The translations under genes and the position numbers were made by a program. A DNA stretch of 64,000 nucleotides, from NCBI RefSeq assembly GCF_001638985.1, contig NW_017265144.1, positions 1,364,001 through 1,428,000 of the forward strand, in the 5' to 3' direction. The notes under the pieces were generated by a model that was not told where the DNA came from, did not search any database, and worked only from the letters and a program-made list of their open reading frames with translations. This document shows, piece after piece, positions 1 through 13,200 of this stretch (positions within the stretch are counted from its first letter, which is position 1; each line of letters opens with the position of its first letter). Source of the stretch: Phycomyces blakesleeanus NRRL 1555(-). Lineage: Eukaryota; Mucoromycota; Mucoromycetes; Mucorales; Phycomycetaceae.

Positions 1-466
1 AAGCGCAGGTTATAATGGAAGAAAGAAGAATGAATTGGGCAATAATTTGCTTGAGATAGTCAGAGTTAACTCGATAATAAGCTTTTCTCTGATCCAAGAG
101 AAAGCCGATTCAGGAATGACCAGTGGGATTAACATGGCGGATAACCAGCTTTGTGGGTTTACCATTTTCAGTAAGAAAACAACCACAGATGAACCCAGTT
201 TGGTACGGGGATACAATGGATCTAGTGGCTCTGATTATGCGGGTTTTAAGAAGGCCAGGGAAATCCTCAGCATCAGCATTGATCTAGGTAATTGGTCGCC
301 AGATCTTCAACTAAGAAAGATCACCTTTCTTTGGTAGCAGGAACGCACAAATTGTTTGCCAGGATGACAGGAATTGACTACTAATGAGAACTTTGATGTA
401 CATTTGGGTAAGTATCTGGGTGCAGGAAGGATAGTTGAATACTAATTGAAGAATTTTATAAGGGAG
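1..466 (-). pseudogene. Decayed LINE (non-LTR retrotransposon) reverse transcriptase fragment
   Basis: Reading the minus strand in one frame from about 466 to 1 gives a reverse-transcriptase-like protein interrupted by three stop codons. Recognisable pieces in order are LLPKKGDLS then K-WRPIT (RT motif 0/1 region), SPYQTGFICG followed by TENGK (motif 2 region) and LDQRKAYYRV, which corresponds to the LD-x-x-KA-[FY]-D motif A. The catalytic Asp position appears as Tyr, so the enzyme would be dead even without the stops. The fragment runs off the left edge, so the downstream YxDD region is outside the window. The strand and frame are clear; the LINE clade is not assigned. The minus strand at 467-860 may be the preceding linker but is too decayed to call. 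Confidence 0.8.
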
Positions 467-860
467 TCTATATAGTCATACAGGGCTTCTTCTTGGAGAC
501 CGAGAAACTCCTTCTCGTATGTTGTCACCAAAAGATGTGGCTGCCAGTGAGGAACGTCTGGTATCTGAGAGGTAAATATCCTGGGGTAGGTTGTTAAGTG
601 AATCGTCTATGGGTATCTAGTCTATTTGTTTATGTGTATACGGAGCTTCACAACATGCAGCAGCCGTCTCAGCCATGCCATCAATATCAATGTGCAAGTG
701 ATCTGTAGAGGAATAGCGAAGATTGTTAATATTTTTTTGAGAATGTCGTTCGGCAACTGTACATTTGAGGTAGTCCGAGGAAAACACTCTATTCTCCTGC
801 CGGTGTTTGTCAGCACAGAGGACAAGGATTTGCACGCTCTCCAGGTGTACCTGTTGTAAC

Positions 861-3800
861 TGCCTTTGAATGGCGGTTAATTAAAAAAAAGTTAGGCTGG
901 TTGATGCCTGAACTCGTGGATCAACGTGTTGCGTTAGAGGTATCTGGGACTGTTATTAGGATAGTATCAATAATGGGAAAAGTTGATACTGTGAGAGTGT
1001 TATTCTTTAGAGACAAAAGAATATTGTTTATATCTTTTACTATTAAAATTCCAGTAATGCAAATCCCTGTTGTGTAATAGTTCGGGGGATTGCTAACTCG
1101 CCAAATTTATTAGCAAAAATGAGTCAGTGTTTGGTTGTGGAATCTGTACTTCACTCAATTGTGGTGAGTATACTACATAGTGCATCTCAAGCTTTCTGTT
1201 CATTTAATAATATTTTAGCAAGGTAAAATTGTGATATTTTGCATGAATGCTAAAATTTAATAATAAAATAATGAAAAAGACTTTATTGATATTCAAACAC
1301 TCACATGGTCGACTATATATGAGTGAGTAGCTTGACATATGATGCTGAATGTGTAAAGGCATATTATTTAGTCAAATCTGTAGTATAAAGGACATAAGCT
1401 TCATGCAGCTCTAAATACATATGGTGTATAGCGTGGTGGTGCACAAAATACTGTATGCCACAAAATGATACATCACAGTATACTATAGCACAAATAACAC
1501 AAAATAACAGGACAATAAAGACAAGTGATATGTTAGATCTAAAACTCCCACATTAATCAGTAAATCAAAACAAATAAAGGAAAGACAAAACTTTAAAAAA
1601 CAAAATATAAGCTATACCTTTCTTTAAAGTAAACTTGTTCTCTAAATGATAAGTATCATATGGTCTGTTTAAATTACTTTCTATATTTTTTAAGAAAATT
1701 TGTGTCAAGAGATCTCTTGCAGAAATACATAAGTTTGTATATAATCTAAGGCTTGTACACAAGGATATCATTGTTGGTTGTCTCTATCCAAATAAATATT
1801 TAATAGAGTGAATCATCCGTTTATGCTCGGATTTGTACTTTACTTGTACCTTTATTTGCACTTGAATGCCCATAGTATATTTTGCTTTTGATTAATAAAG
1901 TTATTATTATTATTTTCTTTCTCGAGGTAAAGTAATGTAAGTAATGGGTAGTATAGCAGAAGAAAGACATGGCTTATACCTTGAACCATGATGTTTCTTT
2001 TTTAAAGTAGAAAGAAACAACAAACAAATATTCATTTACTAAATCGTTCAATTATTCACTTGCTCACTGTGTATCACTGTGTGTTTGTGTGTCTTACTAC
2101 ATTTTTTCTTTGTACGCTGAACTGATTTACTTTTTAGCTAATTTGTGGGTGTTCTTAAGGATAATTGGAAAAGAATTAGTTCTTTGAAGGAGCTTTGTCC
2201 TATCTCAAACAATCCTAATCGATCTTTTATTTTGGGGATCTGATTCAGTCTACATTTGTAAGATTTATACATATTGATATGATATTCAATCAGATCTCAC
2301 TGTTTTTTTTAGAGAAAAATATTGCTTTATTTTCTATGAGCAAGTTTTCAAAACATAAGAAAAGGTTAATGACATCTAGTCGTTAAATAAACCAGAGGAG
2401 AGATAAAAAGCAAGTTTTGGTAAATAAAAGCCTTTTGAAAGTGAAAGAAGATGAGTGGAAGTATGAGGAACATCAATAGAAGCGCAAGGAATATCGATAG
2501 ATTGTTCTATTTACACAAAAGAACCAAAGAGTAAAAGAACTGTTTCAATTGTAATATTTTGAAACAAAATTTCTCTAATAAAATCAAAAGAAAAGGCATA
2601 TTCTTTTGGGCTATATGCCATGAAATACTCAAATTGATCTCTTTTTTTTGTTGTTGTTGTTGTTAAGCAACACAGATCTTTATGGTCCACATGTTCTAGA
2701 ACCACTGTAACCATTGGCAACCGTTTTTTCTGTTCTTTGTTTATCTACAAAAGAATTGGTCAGCATTGTATATGACCTTTTTGTATCTTTTATTTTTAGA
2801 TTGTTGAAATATGTATTTATTTATACTTTACTGTGTACCATAATTAAATATTCCTTAAATAAGATAAAGAAGTACAATTCCTATACATAGAAAGAAATTT
2901 ATTTACTTTATTTAGATTGGAGGATTTTATTATTATTTGTATTCTTATGGATTGAATGTGTATGTAAATATGTATATATCAATCTTTAATTGTTATTATT
3001 ATTCTGAATTAATTCAATTGAATAAAAACTACGGCACCAATTAAGAGCAAATATATTTATATTTTTATTAATGATAATAATTATGATTATAAAAGAGTAA
3101 ACTTCCTCTTCTCCTACTCCCCCTTTTCGCGGATATTTTGAATACTTAAATTGTGTAGACAGGTGAATATAATAGTCTATAGCCGCTAATAGTCCACAGA
3201 GATATTTACAAGGCAATTGTTAATTTGAGTAAATAAATATCATTCATCAAAGCCATATAATTTCGTTGTATCTCGATTTCTTTGTAAAGAATAGAAATAG
3301 ACTCTCTGTAGGTTGGCTCGGAACGCTTCGTTTTTTTCTTTTAGTTATTTTTGAATAGATCGCCCAATGTGTTATTTTAAAAGAAAAACAAGACAGGGAG
3401 ACCAAAGATGGTCAATAATGTTTCTTACAGTTAATGCTATTTATTATTTAAATATATCGTATGATGAAATGTGCTATAGGCTAGAGTATAAGAGTAACAT
3501 TAAAATCTAATTAAGGCCCTATGTTTAAAGAAACTATAATTTCTTTAAAGTCAGTCAATTACATATAAAAATAAATAAATAATACTTTGCCCTTTTATGA
3601 TGATGATTATAGTTGGACCTCTTTAGATATTTTGGTTAAGCAAAGAAAAGAAAAAGTACATATGTGGGTTATATGGCTGTCTATTGAATACCTACCATGT
3701 ATATAAAATGACGTGAATAATAATTAATCATGGCTATGTGATTTATTACGAGGATGGTAATTGGACGATGATCAAATGGCAATTACTGGGTTTACTTTAT

Positions 3801-4779
3801 ATCTTTAGATCCAATCCGAAAAACCAGCAATAGGGAATGGATTTAATTTCATCATGGGGGGAGTGAGAAATACGGAGAGATTTTTTTATTTTATTTTTAT
3901 AATTTTTATACTATGGCTGATAGAATTATAATATTATCCACGTGTGACTTATTCTACTTCCTTCCTTCCCCGTTCTTGTCCTTGTTCTTTTTCTTGCTGT
4001 TCTTTTTGCTATGAATTCTGTAATTGATTGCAAATTTAACTATTATATATTACGCCATTAGTCGTACTAGATATATGTATTAATGAACTTGGTATATTCT
4101 ATATTTTTCTTTTTGTACCTATATCTTTAAAAATACATCAAGTCCGCCTGGAACCATTTCCGATTGTTTTTTATTTTGATACTTTCATTATCCTTATAAT
4201 ACGGTAGGATATAAAGAATGAATGATCGAGAAATATCTATATATATATATATATATATATATAATAGTCTTTGTTTCAATTTGTGGATAAACTATAATTC
4301 TTGATTATTTCAAGATATAGTCATTTGTTTCAAATAAAATGTAAAACTAAACCACTAATAATACTATAGTAATATGCACGGACGCTTGGGTTAAAAGGGA
4401 TAAGGAAACAGTTGCCGAATATATGAAATCCAGCGCGGAGTAAACAAGCAAAAAAAAATGGAAAAACGTGGCAACGAATTTTTTGTTTTCTTTCTTGTTC
4501 CGCAGTACAAAAATGGTATCCACGGTCAACCTATTAAATTGATTTCCGCACAAACAATAAAAAAAAAATTAGTATATAAAGGACTGAATTATTTCCCAAT
4601 CTGCCCCTGATTTTCGGTTTTCCTTCTTTATATCCCTCTTGCCCCACATCGCAGTCTCTTTCTTACCATTAGGAACTTGTTCCAATACAACCCGTCACTA
4701 TACAAAAAAAACTTAAAAAAAACATACCTACTTGTCTTTCCCTTTCACAATCTATTCTTCTTATTCTTTAAATATCACT
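861..4779. other. Gene-poor AT-rich spacer
   Basis: I see no supportable gene here. All ORFs are short and lack family features or splice context. Around 1890-1915 an AATAAAG followed by an ATT triplet run resembles the 3' tail of a LINE in the plus orientation, but nothing upstream confirms it. An (AT)n tract lies at about 4239-4262. The last 200 bp before 4780 are pyrimidine-rich and probably contain the promoter of the zinc-ribbon gene. Confidence 0.6.
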
Positions 4780-5183
4780 ATGCCTAATAACACCAGTTTT
4801 GTCTTTGGTAAGTGATTAATCAAATGACTATTGATAGTTTACTAACATTAAACGTTATAGTCGGTAATCCCGGAAAGAAGATCTCTTTAGAACATGCCAG
4901 CCACTCTTGCCCTCGCTGCAAACAATTATCAGTCCAACTCATTAGATCCGAGACACAATTGATCGTCCTCAATAAGCGCATCGCCAACAACATGCGGGTC
5001 AGATACGAATGTTCGAGTTGCAAATGGAAAAACGAAGAACTGCCCTATGACAGCGACACCATGGCCCAAATGCAGCGTTACTTTTCTGATGATGGGGGAG
5101 ATATGTCCTCTGAATCATCTGGTGAAACATACATGTATCCTGTGTCCCCGACATCACCAACTAGACCAGGCACAGCCTATTAA
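4780..5183 (+). CDS. Small zinc-ribbon protein (zinc-ribbon 15-like), two exons
   Basis: Exons 4780-4807 and 4861-5183 join to 351 nt, encoding 116 aa. The intron (53 bp) starts GTAAGT, ends TATAG and contains a perfect CTAAC branch-point match. The protein starts MPNNTSFVF and has two CxxC knuckles (SCPRC near residue 29 and YECSSCK near residue 60) that would bind one zinc ion. The short N-terminus ending in FVFG/FVFV followed by paired CxxC is typical of small fungal zinc-ribbon-15 proteins. The C-terminus is Ser/Thr/Pro-rich and probably disordered. The 10-codon first exon is supported by the splice signals and by the family-like N-terminus. The biological role is not known to me; membership in the family is an inference from cysteine spacing and length. 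Confidence 0.75.
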
Positions 5184-6595
5184 ATAATCCAAAGCTTTAC
5201 TATCAGCCAACCAAGTCAACCAAATTCAACCAACCAAATTCAGCCAAAGCCCATTGTCATCATGCCCTTATTTTTATTTTCTTTTACTATCTCCTCTGCG
5301 TCCTATCGATATTTCAACTACGGCACCATTGCACGCACACACGCAAACACGCACACACGCACACACGCACACAATATACATTACACGCATAATGAACAAT
5401 GGACAATGGAAAATAATTTTATATTCATCAAATTTACTTAAATGCGCCAAGCATTACATTCTTATTTATATTTTCATTATTATTCTTATAGACTTTGGCT
5501 TTAAATGCTTTTAAAAACAACTATCATCTCTTACCAAGATTATTCATAACTTAGACTTTATTTATCATTATCATTATCATTACTACTACTATATATTTTT
5601 TTCTTTATTTCTTCCTTTTAATACGCCTCTTTACTTACTATATTTCTCATCTGTACATTCTCCAATTCATTCAATATTAATCTACCATATGCCACTTTCT
5701 TTTATTTTTTATTTTCTTTTTGCAATTTATAATTATTACAAATATACAATAATATAAATATAAATATTGCTCTTATTTTGGAGAATATATGCGTACAAAT
5801 GTTTATTCTATGCAATTACACACATAAATAAAATATATAAATAATAATAATAATAATAATAAAAAATACAATGAAAATGTTACATTTCAATTACCCCAGT
5901 ATTTTATAGCTCCAATTCCAATGATATAAAAATTACCAGTCATTACTTCTTGTCGTTGCTATGTGTCTATGTATCTATGTATCTATGTATCTATGTGTGT
6001 ATTTGATATATCTCCGCCAATAAAAATAAAATAAAATAAATAAAAAGAAAGAGAGGGTTTCTTTTTGCCGTGCATTAAATAAAAGGTGACACAACCAAGG
6101 CAGCAGATTATATATTTTTATATATAGAAAGTTACATCCCGAATTCTGTTTTCAATCGCAAGTCCGGTTCTACAAGAAGTTTCCAATAGATTTTATTTTT
6201 TATATTTGTATTTATTTTATATTTATATAGATTATTGCTTTGGGGTAGTGAAAGCAAAAGAAAATAATTTATATATACTTATATAAATAAATACCTCTTT
6301 ATACTCATAATTAGATATACACACACACAAAAGCAAAACTGAGGATAGTAATCGGGTAGGTAATATAAAATTATTTAAAAATCTTTTTACGTATCTGAGT
6401 TGGTGGACAATTGGAACAAATCACCTACGCAATTACAAGTCAGGGTACTTTTTTATATGTATATAGTATTTCTTCTACGTAATTTCAAAGAAATATAAAA
6501 GTGCCATGTTGTTTTTTCTTTTATTACAAAACCAAAGATTAATTATTAATACAGCATGGGTTCTTCTTGTTCAACCTTCCACCCGAAATATTAAA

Positions 6596-6612
6596 CCCCC
6601 CCCCCCCCCCCA
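6596..6612. repeat. C17 homopolymer
   Basis: Seventeen consecutive C residues in an otherwise very AT-rich spacer. A second C13 run followed by T8 lies at 7479-7499 and a G16 run lies at 55027-55042. Such tracts are unusual against this base composition and are prone to length error in sequencing. Confidence 0.9.
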
Positions 6613-7706
6613 AAAGCCTTAAAATAAGCGCCACTAATCTTTCGATCTTGAAATAACATACACAGAAGAAAATTTTAAAGAAAATTTTGAAAAATAATAA
6701 TTGGTAATTAGAGAAGTTTGAAACGTGTAATTAGCACTAATGAAATAATAATAATAATTTATTTTTTATTTTATACTATAATTACAACCATTATAGTTAT
6801 TAGTCTGACGAAATATGGTGACACCAAAAAGAATATTATTTATTTATTTTTTATATATAAATATTTTATTCAGGTCAAATGAACATCTTCAAACAGGAAA
6901 CAAAAATTAAAAACATTACACCAAAGAATAATCCTAGAGATCAATTTACGTTACTCACATCTACAAGTTAGTATCTGTCTTGTTTCTTTCTTTCCATTTT
7001 ATCTGTATCATTTGTACCAGGACTCATGTCAGTTTTGGTTTTTTTTTTATATTTGAATGGAAATGAGTAATATTAATCAATAACCAAAAGAAAGGAGAAA
7101 ACACTTTCAAGTACAATTCAAATGTACATATATTGGCTGGCCCTTTTAATTGGAAACAGTGACATTTGTACCATTGGTGGTGGTGATATTAGTAGTCGCA
7201 AGCAGCAGCAGCACCACCACCAGCAGCAGGAATATCGGGACAACCAGAAACAAAATAGTAAGGTCACCAAATGCTCTGACTTCATTACAAGCCATCATGC
7301 TATCCAAGCAATAGAGCAAACCATATCATATAAAAGAAAGAAAAAAGTGCTTGAAATTTGATCAAAAGTCAAAATCTAATGTTTATTATAAACTATATAT
7401 AATAATCTCTTGATTAAAATAATTACATTGGTCTTGATCTACTAAAAGAAAATATATATATATGTACCATACAAAAGTCCCCCCCCCCCCCTTTTTTTTG
7501 TTATTGCCTTTAAATTCCTCAAAATGGAAATTTTAATATCTCGGGTAGCCAATAATAAAAGCATTACAAGGTGATTGTTGCCTATCATCATTGAATGACT
7601 TTATGAATCTCTCTCTCTCTTTTTACTTATTTGCCTCGAGCATATTGTGACATCATCTAAAAACAATTATTGTTATTTGATTTGATTTGATTTTTAAAGT
7701 AGATAG

Positions 7707-7800
7707 TGGTAATGACAATGGCAATGGCAATGGCAATTAATAAAGTTACTATCTCCCTAACTGCCACTGCCACTGCCAATGCCAACGTCACTGTCATTGT
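7707..7800. repeat. Foldback built from diverged hexamer repeats
   Basis: The left arm carries AATGGC hexamers (7710-7737) and the right arm carries complementary GCCACT/GCCAAT hexamers (7761-7800), so the single strand can fold into a long imperfect stem. It lies in non-coding DNA with no gene nearby. Confidence 0.65.
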
Positions 7801-9021
7801 GTGTAGTTAGGAAAGGAAATAAACTTGCCGCGACATCGGTAAGGAGTAATATATATATATATATAAATAAAAAGCCCCATGATCATTCCCTTGAATACAG
7901 GAACACAAACCTCAATCTGTTTTGGTAACGAGTACACACACACATATATATAATTACTGTTCCACAACCTTTACACACGTGCAGAAATGTATTCAACGTT
8001 ATTTGCAATGAAGAAAAAAAAATACTTGTACTAAAGATACATTCTACATTTGTCTTTCTGCGGTCTATTAACACCCCAATATCTGTCGCTTGATCTCGTA
8101 AGCCCTGGTAAAGAAGACGTTATACAGAACATTTATTGTTTTTTTTTCCCTCAGATTTCCGAGATTAAATCAAACATTATAAGTATTGTAATCATTTTCA
8201 TTATTATAATCATTATCGTCACTATTATCATTGTTATAGAAACTAATTGCCGATATTTGTAATAATAATAAAAAGAATACTCCTTTGCTTATTATTATCT
8301 TACTAATCCAAAGCTAAAAAAAGAAGAGAAGAGAAGAGATGTGAGGGGTCACAAGAAATGAAAACAGACAGATACACAGTAGAAATTGTTAACCACTCGG
8401 ATATCTTGCTTCATATAAATATGAATATGAATATGAATATAAGCTTTTGTATACCAAGGAATTTATTATTATAATTACATAGATAGATAGATAGATAAAT
8501 AGATATAAATTGGTATCCATAGTGATAAATTGGTATCTATAGTGATAAATAAATGTATCAAAAAAAAATTAGCTCTTATCTACCAAGATAAACAATGATA
8601 AATACAAGCCCGAAAATAACTCTTTTTTTTTTGTCGTTGTCTACACTCAGATTACATGTGAATATACACAAAAATCAAATATCCATGGAAACGAATCAGG
8701 ATTGTTGTTTTTTATCTCAATTTGGATAAAATATCAAATCTATCTTGATATATAAAATAACATAAAATAAATGTTGATTCTTAAAATGTGTACAAAATAG
8801 AATATCTATGTATATATAAAAGGGAATTTAAAGAATATTCAACATCTTTGAAAGAGTTCTACAAAAAATAATTCACGATAGATGTCAGTAGACATGTAGA
8901 TAGAGTTAAGATATCAGATTTGTACAAAAACATTAATAAATAAATAAATAAATAAATAAATAAATAGATGGATATAGAGAATTATATTACCAAATTTATA
9001 TATTTATTTTTTATTTTTTTA

Positions 9022-9531
9022 TCATTGTTCCTTCTTTGTAACAACCACTCTACTAACTTCTTCACCATTTTCTTTCATAAGATCCTCAACATTAACCTTC
9101 GTATCTCTGAACCAACCAAGGTTATCAGCAATCAGGTGGCGATTCTCGCACTTTGGACATTGGATAAGAACAACACCCTTTGTGTAAGACAGTTTTGACA
9201 TGACATGCTGTGACCGTTCATCACACACTTTACATGTAAACCCAATCATAATCTTGTCCTTTGGATCTACATCATCCTCTGCTGCACCAAGATTGGTCAT
9301 CACAGATCTATTTTCGTCGCGCTGACTAGAACATGTGTGGAGTGACGAGCGATTGAGCAAAGAAAACGCGGTCAAGACTGTCTGGCGGTTCTGGTTGTGA
9401 CATGTCAAGGGTGCTATGGTGCAACAACGATTGAAATATGCTGTGGCTCTTGGCTTGGAGGACAAACCGATGAGTCCAAGTTGACGATGACCAATCTTTA
9501 CACTTGATGCTGAGCGAATTATTCGTTGCAT
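9022..9531 (-). CDS. ZIM17: Mitochondrial DNL-type zinc-finger protein (Zim17/Tim15/Hep1 family)
   Basis: A single-exon 169-aa protein. Residues 1 to about 75 are basic and hydroxylated with almost no acidic residues, a mitochondrial presequence. The conserved domain follows: FTCKVC (Cys100, Cys103), then QCPKC (Cys125, Cys128), forming the zinc site, and the signature DNLGWF at 136-141 that names the DNL family. Zim17/Hep1 is a matrix co-chaperone that keeps mitochondrial Hsp70 soluble and is needed for protein import. Length and domain placement match the family, with a somewhat long presequence. The start is the only in-frame ATG giving a complete presequence. The last ~15 residues are charged and probably flexible. 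Its neighbour downstream on the plus coordinate side is the unrelated FUSC-family gene, also on the minus strand. Confidence 0.93.
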   Translation of the reverse strand: MQRIIRSASSVKIGHRQLGLIGLSSKPRATAYFNRCCTIAPLTCHNQNRQTVLTAFSLLNRSSLHTCSSQRDENRSVMTNLGAAEDDVDPKDKIMIGFTCKVCDERSQHVMSKLSYTKGVVLIQCPKCENRHLIADNLGWFRDTKVNVEDLMKENGEEVSRVVVTKKEQ

Positions 9532-10225
9532 ATTTTTAATTTATTTTTATTTTTAGGTGGTAGTGTTTTTGTTGTTGTTGGTTTTGTTGTTGTAAAATAG
9601 TAATATGGTATAACAGTACCAATAAGAATAATATTGTCTGGGATGGGGTATTTCTTTTCTTTTCTTTTCTTTTTTTTTTTACTTTACTTTTCTAAAATAT
9701 ATATATATATTATGTATATAAAAAAGGGCAGTCCCAGTCTTCTCGCATATTCTGAATCTCTTGTGCATGATACACTCACAGTCTGAGAATTAAATTAACC
9801 GTGCCTAAGAAAACCTTTGTCAAATCTTGATTGATTTGCTTTAAAGGGGTCGGAACAACCATTAAACTCATAGCGCCTCTCAAGGTACTATATATTTCAC
9901 CCACTAACAATAAAGTTCAATACAATACATTGGGTGTGATTAGAGTCCAAAGAGATTTTGAGTATTATAAATAATACACTCATAAAAGTTATGCGATTAT
10001 TATTATTATTAAAGTAATTAAGTATTATTGTTATTAATATTTGGTACAATATGGTAATTTAAGCAAGGTGGATATATATATATATATATATACATACAAA
10101 AGTGTGTATACGTGTATGTGTGGGTTGGTTAATTGAGGGGAAATTTTCTACAAAGCATTCTATTTCTCTCCATTCTATTTCATTTTGTTTCTTTCTCTTA
10201 TTTTGTAGGCCACAGATAATAACAC
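9532..10225. other. Intergenic region between ZIM17 and the FUSC-family gene
   Basis: No gene seen. It holds the ZIM17 promoter side (9532 onward), a TTTTC repeat at about 9650-9680, an ATT triplet tract near 9995-10015 and an (AT)n tract at about 10073-10092. Confidence 0.6.
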
Positions 10226-13200
10226 CTAGGTTGCAAGAGAGTCCTCTCCCATAAGCGAATCAATTCTTCTTGCTCTATCCGCATACTTGTTTTCCCCAAC
10301 GATGAACTTGATTAGATTACTTAGGTATTCAAGTTCCTCGATGCTTTCCTCAGTTGCACAGGCTGTAGCAAACCAAGTTAGGTTACTCAATTTAACCCAT
10401 CGCTCGCCAGTGTGTCCCTCTTGTTCCTTCCGGTTGAGTTTTGCTCGGGAACTTCGTGTAAAAGGCATATAGACTGGTAACGGGATTTTTGATCTTAACG
10501 AGGATGAAAGAGTGTAGAAATGCAATATCATAGAAGACATCTATATATATATATATTCGCATATATCAGTATTCATATAGATATATATATTTAACATTAA
10601 TTCTTTCTTACCAAATCTCGCCTGTAGGTATAATACTCTTTAGAGCAAAGATCTCTTTTAACAGACTGCGGCATTTTCTCAAGTGCTACTCGGATACTCA
10701 TCATGCGATCCAACAAATTTCTAGTCGATATGATCATCTCTTGGTAAAACTCTTTTGGGAATGGACCTTTGAATCTCGGCTCATGGTCTGTGAGTTCCAA
10801 AAGTGTAGAGCAGGAATCTATAGAAGATTGGATGTTTCTTTCCATCTTTTGACCAAATTTAATGTCATCTTCTGTTGGTGGAAACATTGGATCATGGTAG
10901 AAAAACGTGCCCATCAGGTAGCTGTAGTAGTCACCAAGTTCGCTGATCACGGCAGCGATGGACTTTCTTGTGGCGTGGCGGGCAATAAATGGCCAAACCA
11001 TCCTATATATATACATAAAAGAGTCTTGTGTTAGACAAGAATTCAACTCAACTCAACTAAAATCTAACTTGACTTAAACAACAATTGAATTGAATTGAAT
11101 TGAATTGAATTACATAGAGTATATTAAAAATATAATAAATAAATAAATAAAACAATTACCAGTTTAGACACAAGGCGACCAAAATACCAACAACCATAGT
11201 AGTAATTCTTTTCCTGAAAATATACAGAAAAATAAAGTTCAATAATAATTAGTGGGTTGTGAGGATGATTTTTTACTATTGCTGTTTTTTTTTAATAATT
11301 TTTTTCTTTTGCATAATAGTATTGCTTGGCATCAAGTAAAGATTTGGTCTAGTTCACTTACCACACAGTTTCCGCAATAGTTTCATTTGGATTCGGGTTA
11401 GAATATCGACTAAGAGCCACAACCGTGTATGATATAAGCACAACAACTCCAACCTTGTTGTACCCACTGGCCAAATGGATATAAAAAAAGGGTATAGCTG
11501 CACACACACATATATAGACAAAGAGTCAACTTAAATTTAAGTATGACTTAAATATAACCATTTGTGTCAAACTATTAATGACCTATGCAACACTCACCTA
11601 ATATTACAGCAAAAAATGCCAACAAGTATGGACTTGTTCCTCCAGCTTCTAGTGCTGCCCACCCCACCATAGCACCAGTCACTGTTCCTACAACTCTCCA
11701 CGCGCCAGCTTGTAACGTGCCTCCGCTGTGATTAACCAAAATGATAATTATCAACAATCAGTAAATATAGAATTATAAGGTTCATAATACTAATAAAAGT
11801 AACAACAGTTACCTTGTTGGATTCATGATAGCAATAACCTATATATAAAATAAAGTATAAAAGCATGATTAGTCAAATTACATCATGCCTATGTATTGTA
11901 CATTGTGGGTGTCCATGCTAGTGTTAGTGTTAGTGAGTGTGTTTTGTGTGCATGTGCACCTTTATTTTTTTGTTTTGTATTTTGGAGTATAGTTAATTAC
12001 CGTCATCGCCGCCCATTGTCCTCTCAAGGCCAAATACCAACCAGTTGACGCAGGAACAAAAGCAGGAACACACAGCAAAGACACTGCTAATGCCATCTTG
12101 AGCCCAAACTTGAATTCGTATCTCTCCATGTATTGGACTGTTCGCCACACTCTGTAACGAACACGTAATCCAAATGGTGGTTTTTCATCCGCATTTTCTT
12201 TTTCGTTTGCTTCAACATCGTGTTCCAGACCTTTGGATTCCGGTTCATCTATATCTGTCCTTTCCGACTCTCGATCGGTGGATATTGAAGGGTGAGGGTT
12301 CCTGAAGAAGCGTTTTCGTAGTGTGGTCGGTGATTCTGTGATTGCAGACTTATTGCTGCTGTTGTGAGACCCAATCTTGATCAAGACTGATTCCCTCCGC
12401 AAGACCGTACGCTTAAAGCTGGTGTGAGTCTGGATCTTTGTGAGACGATATTCGTCTTCTGCGTCTACTTTCTTTTGACTCTTTGGCATATGATATGTTA
12501 GGTTACCTACAGATCAATGATAACTGTTGATTAATAAAAGATATATATATATATATATACATTCATATGTATGTGTCTTACCAAATGCTTCTCCTCCTTT
12601 ATCGCGTGTACTCTGATGATTACTCCAACTTGCCCACTTGTGCCACCATTTTTGGTTCAGTTGTGGCATGTAAAGATGTTTCCGCTTTTTTCCATTTCGC
12701 ATTCTTTCCTGTGAATTCTTTCGCAAAACATCCATTTCCAGAGCCATGTACTCTAACTTGTTTGCCGCTTCTCTCAAGGTAAAAATAAAGAAAAATACCA
12801 GGGACAGTTCTTCTCGTACACCGAGTGGCATGTCAGGCCCATCAAGCTGCTTTTTGTAGTATCCATAAAGCATGTCCATCCGTTGTCTCTCGGCCTTGTC
12901 AAATTCGCCGATGGCTTCATGCAGTGATTGTGCACAATTACAAGGTTCTGATGCGTGTCTCCGTTGACTGGCTTTTGTATTGGCTATGATCTGTTCCTGA
13001 CTTCTGATTTTGAAGACATGACGCAAGTATGAATACCAGGTTTCCCGAATAGATTTGTCACTGTCGTCTTCCATATCCAATTCGATCGCAATACTGTCCG
13101 AGATACAGTCCAGGACCTCAGCACATTCTACAGACAGCAACATCAAAGGGTCTCTGAGGCTCTCGAGGTAAGAGACCAATACATGTCGGTTTGATTTGTC

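Larger units (their letters stand above)
5184..9021. other. Gene-poor spacer with simple repeats
   Basis: There is no supportable gene. It contains a (CACACG)n tract near 5333-5372, AAT repeats near 5838-5862, a TATGTATC repeat near 5960-5995, a 17-C homopolymer at 6596-6612, a C13-T8 tract at 7479-7499, a foldback at 7707-7800, a TATGAA-type repeat near 8415-8440, an imperfect direct duplication near 8508-8550 and an ATAA tetranucleotide repeat at about 8935-8965. The CAG/CAC-rich ORF at 7122-7361 has no splice context or domain and is treated as chance. Confidence 0.6.

Noticed and set aside
7122..7361. 79-codon ORF with a Gln/His run
   Set aside because: No splice signals, domain or conserved neighbours; a short CAG/CAC simple repeat explains it.
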